Positions 24,829-33,009 of a stretch of DNA of 64,000 nt are shown here, piece after piece. The DNA comes from VRUE01 sp963770315 (GTDB lineage Bacteria; Actinomycetota; Thermoleophilia; Solirubrobacterales; 70-9): assembly GCA_963770315.1 (NCBI GenBank), contig CAVYPC010000002.1, positions 1,860,001 to 1,924,000 of the forward strand. Reading direction: 5' to 3'. The stretch's first letter is position 1; each line of letters begins with the position of its first letter. The notes under the pieces are model-generated. The model saw nothing but the letters and a program-made list of their open reading frames with translations. It ran no database searches and had not been told where the DNA came from. The translations under genes were made by a program, and so were the position numbers.

Positions 24829-26058
24829 CTAGACGGTTGCGGCGGCCTGCTCGGACTGGCTGTCTTCGGCGGCCTTGGCCTGCGCCGCGGCCTCCGGGGT
24901 GACGTCGTCGATGTTGCGCGGCAGCAGCACCTCTTTGGCGATCACCAGGCGCTGGATCTGGCTGGTGCCCTCATACAGCTGCATGATCTTCGCGTCGCGC
25001 ATCAGTTTCTCGACCGGGTACTCCTTGATGAAGCCGTAGCCGCCGTAGACCTGGACGGCGTCGACGGTGATCTCCATCGCCGAGTCGGCGGCGAAGCGCT
25101 TGGCCTCCGAGGAGACCAGGGTGTTGCGTTTGCCCTGGTCGAGCAGGACGGCCGAGTTCCAGACCAGCAGGCGGCCGGCGTCGACCTTGGTCGCCATGTC
25201 GGCGATCATGAACTGGATCGCCTGGTGCATCGCGATCGGCACGCCGAACTGAACCCTTTCCTTCGAGTACTCGGCCGCATACTCGAACGCGGCGCGGCCG
25301 ATGCCCACCGCCATAGCCGAGACGCCCGGGCGGGTGCGGTCGAGGGTCATCATCGCCAGCTTGAAGCCCTTGTTTTCCTCGCCGAGAAGGTTCTCGGCCG
25401 GGATCTCGACTTCGTCGAAGGAGATGGTTGCGGTGTTGGACGCCCGCTGGCCCATCTTGTCCTCCTTCTTGTCGACCGTAACCCCGGGGAGGTCGGCGTC
25501 GACGACGAAGGCGCTGATCCCGCGATGACCGGCCTCGGGATCGGTCTTGGCGTAGACCGTGAAGTAATCGGCATAGCTGCCATTGGTGATGAAGCACTTG
25601 GAGCCGGTGATGACGTACTTGTCGCCTTTCTTGACGGCGCGGGTCTTCATCCCGGAGACGTCGGAGCCGGCGTCGGGCTCGGTCAGGCAGAAGGAGGCCA
25701 GCTTGGCGCTTTCGGTCAGCATCCCGAGGTACTTCTTCTTGGTCTCCTCGGAGCCGCCGAGGGTGATCGGCGCCGAAGCGAGGCCGTTGGCCATCAGCGA
25801 GGTGCCGACGCCCGAGCAGCCCCAGCCCATCTCCTCCTCGATCAGGCAACCCGAGAGGTAGTCGAGGCCGGGCCCGCCGTAGGCCTCGGGGATGTGGGTG
25901 TTCATCAACCCGACCTCCCAGGCCTTGTCGATGATCTCCTGCGGCCAGGTGCCCTCTTTGTCGAGCTCCCAGGCGACCTTGCGGATCTCTTTCTCCGCGA
26001 AGTTGTGCGCCAGCTCTCGCAGATCCTTCTGCTCGTCGGTCAGGGTGAAGTCAACCAC
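24829..26058 (-). CDS. Acyl-CoA dehydrogenase
   Basis: 409 residues, full length. FAD- and acyl-CoA-binding signatures are ASFCLTEPDAGSDVSGMKT and KCFITNGSYADYFTVYAKTD. The catalytic base is the Glu in MQLYEGTSQIQRLVIAKEVL near residue 366, the position used by short and medium chain enzymes. The enzyme makes trans-2-enoyl-CoA and passes electrons to ETF. No beta-oxidation partners are adjacent. A 16-base palindrome 38 bases upstream of the ATG suggests control by a TetR-type regulator encoded elsewhere. Confidence 0.94.
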   Translation of the reverse strand: MVDFTLTDEQKDLRELAHNFAEKEIRKVAWELDKEGTWPQEIIDKAWEVGLMNTHIPEAYGGPGLDYLSGCLIEEEMGWGCSGVGTSLMANGLASAPITLGGSEETKKKYLGMLTESAKLASFCLTEPDAGSDVSGMKTRAVKKGDKYVITGSKCFITNGSYADYFTVYAKTDPEAGHRGISAFVVDADLPGVTVDKKEDKMGQRASNTATISFDEVEIPAENLLGEENKGFKLAMMTLDRTRPGVSAMAVGIGRAAFEYAAEYSKERVQFGVPIAMHQAIQFMIADMATKVDAGRLLVWNSAVLLDQGKRNTLVSSEAKRFAADSAMEITVDAVQVYGGYGFIKEYPVEKLMRDAKIMQLYEGTSQIQRLVIAKEVLLPRNIDDVTPEAAAQAKAAEDSQSEQAAATV

Positions 26059-26095
26059 TGCTCGAAGCTCCTTTTTTCGGGTGGGAGTGAACCGA

Positions 26096-26111
26096 TTGAC
26101 TGGTCAGTCAA
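26096..26111. promoter_or_regulatory. Probable TetR/FadR-type operator of the acyl-CoA dehydrogenase
   Basis: TTGACTGGTCAGTCAA has seven-base perfect arms around GT. It resembles operators of TetR-type fatty-acid regulators in actinobacteria and Thermus, but no such regulator gene is adjacent, so it would act in trans. Confidence 0.6.
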
Positions 26112-26146
26112 CCAGCCCAAAGAGTAGCGAATGCCCCCGAAGCCGG

Positions 26147-26193
26147 CCGATGGGCCTAAAAGAGCGCTCGGACTGGCCTTTTAGGCCCATCGG
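26147..26193. repeat. Perfect 16-base inverted repeat in a divergent promoter region
   Basis: Arms at 26147-26162 and 26178-26193 (CCGATGGGCCTAAAAG and complement) enclose a 15-base loop. It lies between the operator of the dehydrogenase gene and the -10 box of the plus-strand gene. It could be an operator or an early RNA hairpin. Confidence 0.75.
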
Positions 26194-26197
26194 GGGC

Positions 26198-26203
26198 TAG
26201 TCT
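26198..26203 (+). promoter_or_regulatory. -10 box (TAGTCT), leaderless type
   Basis: TAGTCT ends eight bases before the ATG at 26212 and directly follows the inverted repeat arm. Confidence 0.4.
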
Positions 26204-26211
26204 GGGTGGCG

Positions 26212-26673
26212 ATGGTTCCACCGGGGGATCTGATCGACATCCAAGCGGGCTTTGCGCTGACCCTGATCACGCTCATCGCCCTGCCGATCGCCCTGATCGC
26301 CTTCGCCCGCACCGGGCCTCTCTGGCAGAGCATCGGCAAGGGCCCCTTCGCGATCGAGCAGGAAATGCCGCCGCCGAGCCGCCTCGCCCAGCCCGAACCG
26401 CCGGTCGACCGCAGGCTGCAGGCGACAGAGGCGCGCCAGATGTTGGAGGCCAAGTCCTACCGGCGCCAGCAGCGCGGCGAGGCGCCGCTCGACATCGAGG
26501 CCGAGGTGACGCGACTGCTCGCCTCCCCCGGCGCCGCCGGCCCGGCGATCGACGAGAAGCTGCGCTCCGAAGTCCGCGAGCTGGTCATCGCCCGCAACGA
26601 ACGCCGCATGCGCCGGGGCGAGGAGCCGCTCGACGTGGAGGTGGAGATCGACCGACAGCTCGCGGATTTGTAG
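26212..26673 (+). CDS. Membrane-anchored protein with a duplicated RGExPLD motif
   Basis: 153 residues from ATG at 26212. One N-terminal helix (FALTLITLIALPIALIAFA) is followed by a soluble part with two copies of one motif: EAKSYRRQQRGEAPLDIEAE and ARNERRMRRGEEPLDVEVE, each followed by (V/I)xRxL. The repeats are about 55 residues apart and look like an internal duplication of a short helical unit. I recognise it only as a family seen in related actinobacteria. The stop codon TAG is part of the -10 box of the next gene. Confidence 0.7.
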   Translation: MVPPGDLIDIQAGFALTLITLIALPIALIAFARTGPLWQSIGKGPFAIEQEMPPPSRLAQPEPPVDRRLQATEARQMLEAKSYRRQQRGEAPLDIEAEVTRLLASPGAAGPAIDEKLRSEVRELVIARNERRMRRGEEPLDVEVEIDRQLADL

Positions 26674-26676
26674 GAT
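26671..26676 (+). promoter_or_regulatory. -10 box (TAGGAT) built over a stop codon
   Basis: TAGGAT begins with the TAG stop of the upstream gene and ends seven bases before the ATG at 26684. Confidence 0.4.
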
Positions 26677-26683
26677 CGAGTCG

Positions 26684-27019
26684 ATGACTGCCGACCAGAA
26701 CAATCTCTACGAGGTCGAGGAGCTGCTCAACCAGCCCGGGACCTACTTCAACCCGCAGACCGAGGTGCTCGTCGTGGTCGACGACTCGACCTCGCTCGAC
26801 CAGGAGGTCTTCAACCTCGAGGACTACGAGGGGGCCGACTGGGTGCGGATCTCCGACGAGGTCCCCGTCGACGAGGATCGCCGCGACCGGGCGCTGGAGC
26901 AGTTTCAGACCCACTACCACCCCGGCTCGAGCGGCTCCATCTCGGCGACCGCGCTCGAACAGGGCGATGAGGAGCTGGACGAGGACGAGGACGGCCAGGA
27001 CCCCGGCCGCGAGGACTGA
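26684..27019 (+). CDS. Acidic conserved protein of unknown function
   Basis: 111 residues, strongly acidic. The first 75 residues look folded (YEVEELLNQPGTYFNPQTEV, then LVVVDDSTSLDQEVFNLEDY); the last 30 are a disordered Asp/Glu tail. No signal peptide or helix is present, so it is cytosolic. bcp follows after eight bases and may be co-transcribed. I cannot assign a function. Confidence 0.65.
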   Translation: MTADQNNLYEVEELLNQPGTYFNPQTEVLVVVDDSTSLDQEVFNLEDYEGADWVRISDEVPVDEDRRDRALEQFQTHYHPGSSGSISATALEQGDEELDEDEDGQDPGRED

Positions 27020-27027
27020 GCCCGCCG

Positions 27028-27498
27028 ATGCCAGAAGCAGGCCAGGCCGCCCCCGACTTCACCCTGCCCGACCAGAACGGCGAGGCGCTGACCCTCTCCA
27101 GCCTGAGAGGGAAGACCGTCGTCCTCTATTTTTATCCCCGCGCCGACACGCCGGGCTGCGTAACCCAGGCCTGTGGCGTGCGCGATCGTGGCGACGAGTA
27201 CGCGGCGGCTAAGGCGCGGGTGATCGGCGTCTCCCCCGACGAGGTCGCCGACGTGAGGAAGTTCGCTGAGAAGTTCGATCTCGACTTCACCATGTTGGCC
27301 GATGCCGACCACGCCGTCGCCGAGGCCTACGGCACCTGGGTCGAGAAGTCGATGTACGGCAAGAAGTACATGGGCGTCCAGCGGGCGACCTTCCTGATCG
27401 ACTCCGAGGGCAAGATCGCCAAGGTCTTTCCCAAGGTCTCGCCGAAGACCCACGACGACGTCGTGCTCGCCGCGCTGGCCGAGCTGGCCTCGGTCTGA
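27028..27498 (+). CDS. bcp: Thioredoxin-dependent thiol peroxidase (Bcp/PrxQ)
   Basis: 156 residues, typical of the family. The peroxidatic Cys44 lies in DTPGCVTQACGVRD and the resolving Cys49 is five residues on, as in alpha-type Bcp. The family reduces hydrogen peroxide and organic peroxides using thioredoxin. The remaining fold is conserved (VVLYFYPRAD, FLIDSEGKIAKVFPKV). It sits eight bases after the preceding gene. Confidence 0.95.
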   Translation: MPEAGQAAPDFTLPDQNGEALTLSSLRGKTVVLYFYPRADTPGCVTQACGVRDRGDEYAAAKARVIGVSPDEVADVRKFAEKFDLDFTMLADADHAVAEAYGTWVEKSMYGKKYMGVQRATFLIDSEGKIAKVFPKVSPKTHDDVVLAALAELASV

Positions 27499-27530
27499 GC
27501 ACGGCCGGGACCGACGATTCGTCCGGGGGA

Positions 27531-27559
27531 TTGCGCCCGCGGCCAATCCGGTCTAGGTT
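27531..27559 (+). promoter_or_regulatory. Promoter of the HipA-like gene
   Basis: TTGCGC (27531-27536) and TAGGTT (27554-27559) are 17 bases apart, 44 bases before the ATG. Unlike many genes here, this one has a leader with a G-rich ribosome binding site. Confidence 0.45.
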
Positions 27560-27603
27560 GTTCGAAGCAAAGGAGACCGGTACACGACTCAGGGGGGACC
27601 CGG

Positions 27604-28872
27604 ATGAGTCTCGATGTCTACTTGCATGGGGAGCGAATCGGCGGGCTGTTCCCCGCCGGCGACGGCGATTGCAGCTTTGCCTACGCGCCCGAGACGGTCG
27701 AGAAGGTCGGCGGGGGCATGGCCCTGCTCAGCAACTCGCTGCCGGTGCGCAGCGAGCCCTTCGGGCCCGACGCCAGCCGAGCGTACGTCGAGGGCCTGCT
27801 GCCACAGGGGCGCCGCCGCGACGCGATCGCCGATGAGCTGGGCGTCGACCCAGCCGATGGCTACGCGCTGATTGCCGAGCTGGGGCGCGACTGCCTGGGC
27901 GCAGTCGCCTTCCTCCCCGCCGGGGAGACGGTGGAGGCGCGCGAGGCGAGCTCCCTCGCCTGGCTGACCGATGCCGAGCTGGAGGAAGCCATGCGGTCGC
28001 CGAGCCCCTTCTTCGATCACTCCTGCCCGCAGCAGATGCGCTTCGCCCTGCCCGGCGAGCGGCACAAGCTCGCCCTCATCCGCGACGAGGAGCGGGACCG
28101 GTGGGCGTGGCCGGAGCCCGGTGCTCCGAGCACCCACATCATCAAGCCGGAAGTACCCGAGTGCCCGGGACTGGTTGCCAACGAGCACGCCTGCACCCTC
28201 GCCTACCGCGAACTCGGGCTTCCGGTCGCCCATACCTCGGTGGAGACGCTGGCCGGTCACCCCTGCCTCGTCTCCAAGCGCTTCGACCGCTGGGGCGAAG
28301 GCCCCCTCGCGGAGTGCCTGCACCAGGAGAGCTTCGCCCAGGCGCTCGGCGTCGCGCCGGACTGCACGCAGCGGCTGTCCACGGGGACGCCCAGCCTGGC
28401 CGAGGCAAGCGGCCTGCTGCGCGCGATCGGCGAAGGGTGGGCCGTCGAAACCCTGATGAAGACCACCTTCTGCGACCTCATGATCGGCTGCACCGAGCTG
28501 CGCGGCGCCAACACGGCGCTGATCTTCGGCGACGACGGGCCGATGCTGGCCCCGTTCTACGACATCGCCTCGACCGAGATTTACGGCGAGAGCCGCCCGC
28601 GGCCAGTGATAATCGGCGAGGACGTCCCACCAGCGCCGCTCCTGATCGACCTTCGCATCACGATCGAACTGTGCGAGCTCGAGTTCCAGCCATCGATCAT
28701 CGAGTCGGTGAAGCTGATGGGCGCCCTCTGCGTCGCTCTCGGCGCCGTCGCCAAAGATTCCTGCGAGGAGGGCTGGTACAGCCCGGCAATCGACGAAGCC
28801 ATCCAGGTCGCAACCGCACGCGCCCTCGGCTTCCGCGAGGAATCGGAGTACCTGCGGCCGCCGGGGGCGTAG
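27604..28872 (+). CDS. HipA-like protein kinase homologue, orphan and with an altered catalytic loop
   Basis: 422 residues, HipA length. N-terminal HipA_N features (SLDVYLHGERIGGL) and the kinase fold are recognisable: the nucleotide lysine in PGERHKLALIRD, then THIIKPE, VSKRFDRW and APFYDIAST. The usual catalytic loop GNTDAHAKN reads GCTELRGAN, so the catalytic Asp is Glu and the His and Lys are lost while the last Asn remains. No hipB-like antitoxin gene is next to it; its neighbours are bcp and a convergent HD protein. It may be an inactive or specialised relative of the GltX-phosphorylating toxin. Confidence 0.8.
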   Translation: MSLDVYLHGERIGGLFPAGDGDCSFAYAPETVEKVGGGMALLSNSLPVRSEPFGPDASRAYVEGLLPQGRRRDAIADELGVDPADGYALIAELGRDCLGAVAFLPAGETVEAREASSLAWLTDAELEEAMRSPSPFFDHSCPQQMRFALPGERHKLALIRDEERDRWAWPEPGAPSTHIIKPEVPECPGLVANEHACTLAYRELGLPVAHTSVETLAGHPCLVSKRFDRWGEGPLAECLHQESFAQALGVAPDCTQRLSTGTPSLAEASGLLRAIGEGWAVETLMKTTFCDLMIGCTELRGANTALIFGDDGPMLAPFYDIASTEIYGESRPRPVIIGEDVPPAPLLIDLRITIELCELEFQPSIIESVKLMGALCVALGAVAKDSCEEGWYSPAIDEAIQVATARALGFREESEYLRPPGA

Positions 28873-28879
28873 CGCTCGC

Positions 28880-29494
28880 TCAGGCCGAATCGGCGCGCAT
28901 CTGCGTGCAACGCTGATCCCAGAGCCCGATCAGCTCCTCGGGGAGCTGCTTGAACAGCGGCTCCTCCTCGTCCGTCTCGAGCAGCATTTCCATGTCGTAC
29001 TCCCAGGCGAGGATCTTGTGATCGAGGTCCACCGCCTGACCCAGCTCGACGTCCTCCTGGTTCAGGACGTAGTCGTCGCGCACCTCGATCACGTTGGCGA
29101 TCTTGTCGGCGGCGAAAACCCGCTGCGCCTCGATGCCGGTCGCCGCGACCCGACCACGAAGCTCCCGCTTACGTTCCTCGTGATCGGCGATCTCGAAGTC
29201 TTCGCTCAGCGCGCAGACGATCATCGCGACTTTCATCCCGAAGCGGTCGCGCAGCGCGCCGATCCCGAGGTCGGTGTACTCGAGCGTGTCGTGCAGCAGG
29301 CCCGCCGCCAGCAGCTCGTCGCCAAATCCGTACTCCGCCAGCAGCTCGGCCACCGCCAGCGGATGATCGATGAAGGGGATCTCCTCGCCGACGTCGCGAA
29401 CCTCTCCGGCGTGCAGGCGTCGCGCCATCTCGAGCGCTTGGCGGACCAGCTCGGAGCGCTCGGCTACTGCCTCAACCCTGCCGGACGGGGACAT
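28880..29494 (-). CDS. HD-domain phosphohydrolase
   Basis: 204 residues. The HD signature is AAGLLHDTLEYTDLG with an upstream conserved His in FIDHPLAVAELLAEYG, and a downstream Asp in FAADKIANVIEVRDDYV. The arrangement resembles the hydrolase half of RelA/SpoT proteins (small Mesh1-like), but the SpoT HDTVEDT motif is HDTLEYT, so (p)ppGpp hydrolysis is only a possibility. The ATG lies eight bases after a TACGGT box with no ribosome binding site. Its end is seven bases from the convergent hipA-like gene. Confidence 0.8.
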   Translation of the reverse strand: MSPSGRVEAVAERSELVRQALEMARRLHAGEVRDVGEEIPFIDHPLAVAELLAEYGFGDELLAAGLLHDTLEYTDLGIGALRDRFGMKVAMIVCALSEDFEIADHEERKRELRGRVAATGIEAQRVFAADKIANVIEVRDDYVLNQEDVELGQAVDLDHKILAWEYDMEMLLETDEEEPLFKQLPEELIGLWDQRCTQMRADSA

Positions 29495-29502
29495 CGCCTC
29501 TC

Positions 29503-29508
29503 ACCGTA
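29503..29508 (-). promoter_or_regulatory. -10 box (TACGGT) of the HD-domain gene, leaderless type
   Basis: TACGGT on the minus strand ends eight bases before the ATG at 29494. Confidence 0.4.
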
Positions 29509-29548
29509 GCGTATTTGCGCCCACGCGAAACCTCGCATGTACCCCGGC

Positions 29549-30550
29549 TCAGCCCCACCCAACGACAACCACGATGAAGGCCAAGTAGAGCGCGAACCAG
29601 CCGAGCACCGCCGGCAGCTCGAAGCGGCCACGGCGGTGCAGGGCCTCGTAGGCGAGGAGGCCGCCGGCCAAGCCGAGGACGATCGAGAGCGTCGCGTTCC
29701 AGCTCAGGGCCCAGTCGGTGAAGATCAGCCCGATCCCGAACGGGATGGTCGACTGGAAGACCATCGCCCCGGTGATGTTGCCGAGCGCCAAGGCGTCCTT
29801 TCCCTCACGCACCCAGAAGAAGCTGTTGACCTTCTCCGGCAGCTCGGTGGCGAGCGGCGCGAGAACGAGGGCGAGGACGATCGCATCGACGCCGAGGCCG
29901 TCGGCGACGTGGAGGAGCTCCTCGACGAAGAGATGGGCGCCGCCGACCATCGCGCCGAGGCCGACCAGCAGCTGGACCGCGCAGAGCAGAAGGCTTGGAC
30001 TCGTTCGGCGCTCGGCGCGCCGCTCGAAGAGCAGCGGGTCGAGCGAGGCGCGGTCCTGCACCTCGCCGCCGCCGCGAAGCGTGCGGTGGATGTAGAAGGG
30101 GTAGGCGAGGATGACGAGCACGCCGATCGGGATCCGCACCGCCGCCGGCGCCCCCCAGGCGAGCGCCAGCGAGAGCGCGAAGAAACCGAGGAAGAAGAGG
30201 AGGTCGCGCTCCAGGGTCGGCCCGTGGGCCTTCAGCTCGAGTCCCTGCGCGCGGCGCTCCCGGTAGAGGTAGGCGAAGAGGCCGACCAGGCCCATCGCCA
30301 GCGTCGCGAGCAGAAAGGGGGCGCCGACGATCGCCCCGATCGCGACCCGATCGGCGCCCTTCTCCGCCCCGATCAGGGCGACGATCGCGATCAGCGTCTC
30401 GGGCATCGCCGTGCCGACCGCCGCCAGCACGCTGCCGACCGCCCCCTCCCCCAGCCCGAGCCTGTGCCCCAGCCACTCGACCGCGTTGGTGAAGAGCAGC
30501 GCCCCGGCGAGGATCACCGCAAAGCTGACGAGGAGCAGGACCACGTTCAC
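29549..30550 (-). CDS. Sodium/calcium exchanger family (CaCA) membrane protein
   Basis: 333 residues with ten or so membrane helices. The two inverted alpha-repeats of the family are visible as VGTAMPETLIAIVALIGAEK and LAPLATELPEKVNSFFWVRE, each with an acidic residue used for cation binding in YrbG/NCX-like exchangers. A Na+ or H+ coupled Ca2+ exporter is the usual role. The start is GTG at 30550, seven bases after a TAGGGT box. A CAX-type exchanger lies 28 bases upstream on the same strand. Confidence 0.88.
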   Translation of the reverse strand: MNVVLLLVSFAVILAGALLFTNAVEWLGHRLGLGEGAVGSVLAAVGTAMPETLIAIVALIGAEKGADRVAIGAIVGAPFLLATLAMGLVGLFAYLYRERRAQGLELKAHGPTLERDLLFFLGFFALSLALAWGAPAAVRIPIGVLVILAYPFYIHRTLRGGGEVQDRASLDPLLFERRAERRTSPSLLLCAVQLLVGLGAMVGGAHLFVEELLHVADGLGVDAIVLALVLAPLATELPEKVNSFFWVREGKDALALGNITGAMVFQSTIPFGIGLIFTDWALSWNATLSIVLGLAGGLLAYEALHRRGRFELPAVLGWFALYLAFIVVVVGWG

Positions 30551-30557
30551 CCCGACG

Positions 30558-30563
30558 ACCCTA
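30558..30563 (-). promoter_or_regulatory. -10 box (TAGGGT) of the CaCA gene, leaderless type
   Basis: TAGGGT ends seven bases before the GTG at 30550, within the 28-base gap to the cax gene, so the exchanger may be expressed independently. Confidence 0.4.
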
Positions 30564-30578
30564 TAAGGGACGTGGGGG

Positions 30579-31640
30579 TCAGGCGAAGTAGAAGGCGAGG
30601 GCGAAAACGGCGTAGACAGCGAGTAGCTGAACGCCCTCGAACCAGGTCGACTCGCCGTCCTGGGTGACGTAGTTGGCGATCAGCACGGCGAGCAGGAGCG
30701 CGCCCAGCTCGAAGCCGTTGAAGACCAGGGCCAGCGGGCCCGGGCCGATGAAGACGGAGGCGAGCACCAGCACCGGAGCGACGAAGAGCGCCACCTGGGC
30801 GCTCGAGCCGATCGCGATGTTGACCGCCAGATCCATCTTGTCCTTCCTCGCGACGAGGACCGCGACCCAGTGCTCCGCGGCGTTGCCGACGATCGCGACG
30901 ACGATCACGCCGATGAAGAACTCCGAGAGGCCGGCCGAGTGCGAGGCCTCGCTGATCGATCCGACAAGCACCTCCGACATCACGCCGACCAGCACTCCGG
31001 CTATCGCCAATGCGATCACCGAGGTTCGCACCGACCAGCCCCAGCTGTCCTCGTCGCCGTACTCGGGATTGAAGATGTCGCGATGGGTCTTGAGCGAGAA
31101 GACCAGGCCAAGGACGTAGGTGGCGATCAAGACGACAGCGACAGCGAGCGAGAGGTGCTCGACGGTCGAGCCGTAGTCGACGAGCTCGGCGCCGGGCTGA
31201 GGCAGGCCCTTGCCCTCGACCAGCTCGAAGATCGCCGGCATCAGCAGGGCCGCCGCGGCCAGCAGCAACATCGAGGTCTGCACGCTTGCCCCGGTGCGGC
31301 TGAAGACCTGCTTCTCGCGCCCCAGCCCGCCCGCCAGCATCGACGCCCCCAGCACCAGCAGGATGTTGCCGATGATCGAGCCGATGATCGAGGCCTTGAC
31401 CACCTCGTGCAGGCCCTGCCCCAATGCGAAGAGCGCGATGATCAGCTCCGGGGCGTTGCCGAAGGTGACATTGAGCAGGCCGCTGATGCCGGGGCCCGAA
31501 CGGGCCGCCAGCTCCTCGGTGGCCCGCCCCATCAGCGCCGCGGTGGGAACGATGCCGAGCGCCGAGACGGCGAAGACGAGCGTCGCCGGGCCACCGGCCA
31601 GATCGAGGGCCACGGCTACCGGGATCAGCGGCGTCAGCAA
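30579..31640 (-). CDS. cax: Calcium/proton exchanger (CAX family)
   Basis: 353 residues with about eleven helices. The two CAX repeats carry LLNVTFGNAPELIIALFALG and VAIVGNAAEHWVAVLVARKD, the cation-binding GNxxE motifs. CAX proteins expel Ca2+ in exchange for protons. The start is a TTG at 31640 and is uncertain because no ribosome binding site is visible. The upstream lipoprotein gene ends 35 bases earlier on the same strand. Confidence 0.92.
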   Translation of the reverse strand: MLTPLIPVAVALDLAGGPATLVFAVSALGIVPTAALMGRATEELAARSGPGISGLLNVTFGNAPELIIALFALGQGLHEVVKASIIGSIIGNILLVLGASMLAGGLGREKQVFSRTGASVQTSMLLLAAAALLMPAIFELVEGKGLPQPGAELVDYGSTVEHLSLAVAVVLIATYVLGLVFSLKTHRDIFNPEYGDEDSWGWSVRTSVIALAIAGVLVGVMSEVLVGSISEASHSAGLSEFFIGVIVVAIVGNAAEHWVAVLVARKDKMDLAVNIAIGSSAQVALFVAPVLVLASVFIGPGPLALVFNGFELGALLLAVLIANYVTQDGESTWFEGVQLLAVYAVFALAFYFA

Positions 31641-31675
31641 GTATGGCCAGCCGGTCGACTGGCGCAGGAAACTGC

Positions 31676-32704
31676 TCAGCGAAGTTGGGATTCCCCGAGC
31701 CCCTTCAGCAGCCCGCCGATGCCTTCGCCGCCGCCTTCGCCCTGCAGCAGACCGAGCAGTTCGATCGGGTTGATGCCGAGCTTGATGAAGAGCTTGGTGA
31801 GCGGCTTGGCGCCTTGCGGAGCGGAGATCGTCTGTTCCTCGTTGACTCCGGTCAGCTTCAGATTGAGGTCGAATTCGACGCTCTTCGGACCGCTGCCGCC
31901 ATTCTTCGGCTCGACTTTCAGCTGCGCGGAAATCTGCCGCACGATGTTGTCGTCGCCGATGTAGATATCGACGTGAGCGGCTTCAACCGAGCTGTTCACT
32001 TCGTCCTTCGCCTTTTCGATTTCCCCTTGGGTGGGGAGCGGGCCCGCGGCGGCGAGCTGGTCGCGGCAGGCCTGGCTTTCGACCACTTCGAGCACGGCGT
32101 CGATCGCGCCGGAGACGTCGAGATCGCCGCTGACCTCGGTGGTGCTCGTGCCGTCGACGTCGACGCTGCCTTTGTTGACGCCGTTTTCGATGAATTCGGC
32201 GACCTTCAGCTTGCCGAATTCTTCCTGGCAGGCGGCGGCGCCGGGCGCTTCGTGTTCGACGCCATTTCTAAGTTCCACCGGATTCAGCACCGATTCGACG
32301 AAGCTGAAGGTCGTCGGGTCGACTTCGTACTCGATCCCTTCGTAGTTGACGTAGGCGACGTTTGGCAGCAGCACCACCCCGCCTTCGAAGTCGACGTCTT
32401 TGCCGTTGATAGAGCCCTTCGCCTTCGCGGTTATGTCGAGCTGGGGAAGGCTGCCCTTGCCTCCTCCACCCTGGAAGGGGCCGGACAGGCTGGCGTCGAG
32501 GTTGCCGCCTTCGGGGCCCTGCGCCTTGACGCCGAGCGAGAGGTCGATGTTGCCGCTTTCGATCCCCTGCAGGGTTGCTTCTTCGACCAGCGTCTGCGGG
32601 CTCTCGCCGCTCCTGTCGCTTCCCCCGCAGGCGACCAGAGCGACGCTGGCCGCGACCAGGGAGGCCACGACGGCGAGGGCGTAGAGGAAACGAAGTCGGC
32701 TCAA
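31676..32704 (-). CDS. Lipoprotein of unknown function
   Basis: 342 residues from TTG at 32704, which has a strong AGGAGG seven bases upstream. Signal sequence and lipobox are clear (ALAVVASLVAASVALVACGG). The mature part has beta strands with DLSLGVKAQGPEGGNLDASL and DITAKAKGSINGKDVDFEGG, resembling LolA/LppX-like lipid-carrier folds, but I cannot assign it. A VDGTSTTEVSGDLDVSGAID segment may be the centre of the sheet. It leads the transcription unit with the two cation exchangers. Confidence 0.7.
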   Translation of the reverse strand: MSRLRFLYALAVVASLVAASVALVACGGSDRSGESPQTLVEEATLQGIESGNIDLSLGVKAQGPEGGNLDASLSGPFQGGGGKGSLPQLDITAKAKGSINGKDVDFEGGVVLLPNVAYVNYEGIEYEVDPTTFSFVESVLNPVELRNGVEHEAPGAAACQEEFGKLKVAEFIENGVNKGSVDVDGTSTTEVSGDLDVSGAIDAVLEVVESQACRDQLAAAGPLPTQGEIEKAKDEVNSSVEAAHVDIYIGDDNIVRQISAQLKVEPKNGGSGPKSVEFDLNLKLTGVNEEQTISAPQGAKPLTKLFIKLGINPIELLGLLQGEGGGEGIGGLLKGLGESQLR

Positions 32705-32762
32705 GGCGATGCCTCCTGAGGGGTCTGGCAGTGGTCGCGAAATGGTAAGGCTAAACGGTCCA

Positions 32763-33002
32763 TCATCGCGTCCGCAGCTGGGGCGGCGTGCTTTCGGTCA
32801 GGTTGAGCGCGAGCGGGAAGAGAAAGGCGCCGAGGAAGATCAGCACGATGCCGGTGGCGATGAGCCAGCGGGAGCTGCTGAGGTGGCCGAGAATGGCGAC
32901 GACGAAGCCAATCAGCACCAGGGCGATGTAGGGGCCGGCGCTGTGCGGGAGCAGCGTGGCGAGGTAGAGGGCGAGGTCGAACACCGGGGCGGGGATTATC
33001 AT
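32763..33002 (-). CDS. Small two-helix membrane protein
   Basis: 79 residues from ATG at 33002, with helices at about residues 25-43 and 50-68 (YIALVLIGFVVAILGHLSSS and LIATGIVLIFLGAFLFPLAL). No family assigned. The gene starts only seven bases from the divergent moxR start and its ATG overlaps the TATCAT box proposed for moxR, so the two promoters must interfere or be shared. Confidence 0.55.
   Translation of the reverse strand: MIIPAPVFDLALYLATLLPHSAGPYIALVLIGFVVAILGHLSSSRWLIATGIVLIFLGAFLFPLALNLTESTPPQLRTR
32997..33002 (+). promoter_or_regulatory. -10 box (TATCAT) of moxR, leaderless type
   Basis: TATCAT ends seven bases before the moxR ATG at 33010. Confidence 0.35.
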
Positions 33003-33009
33003 CGCCGGG

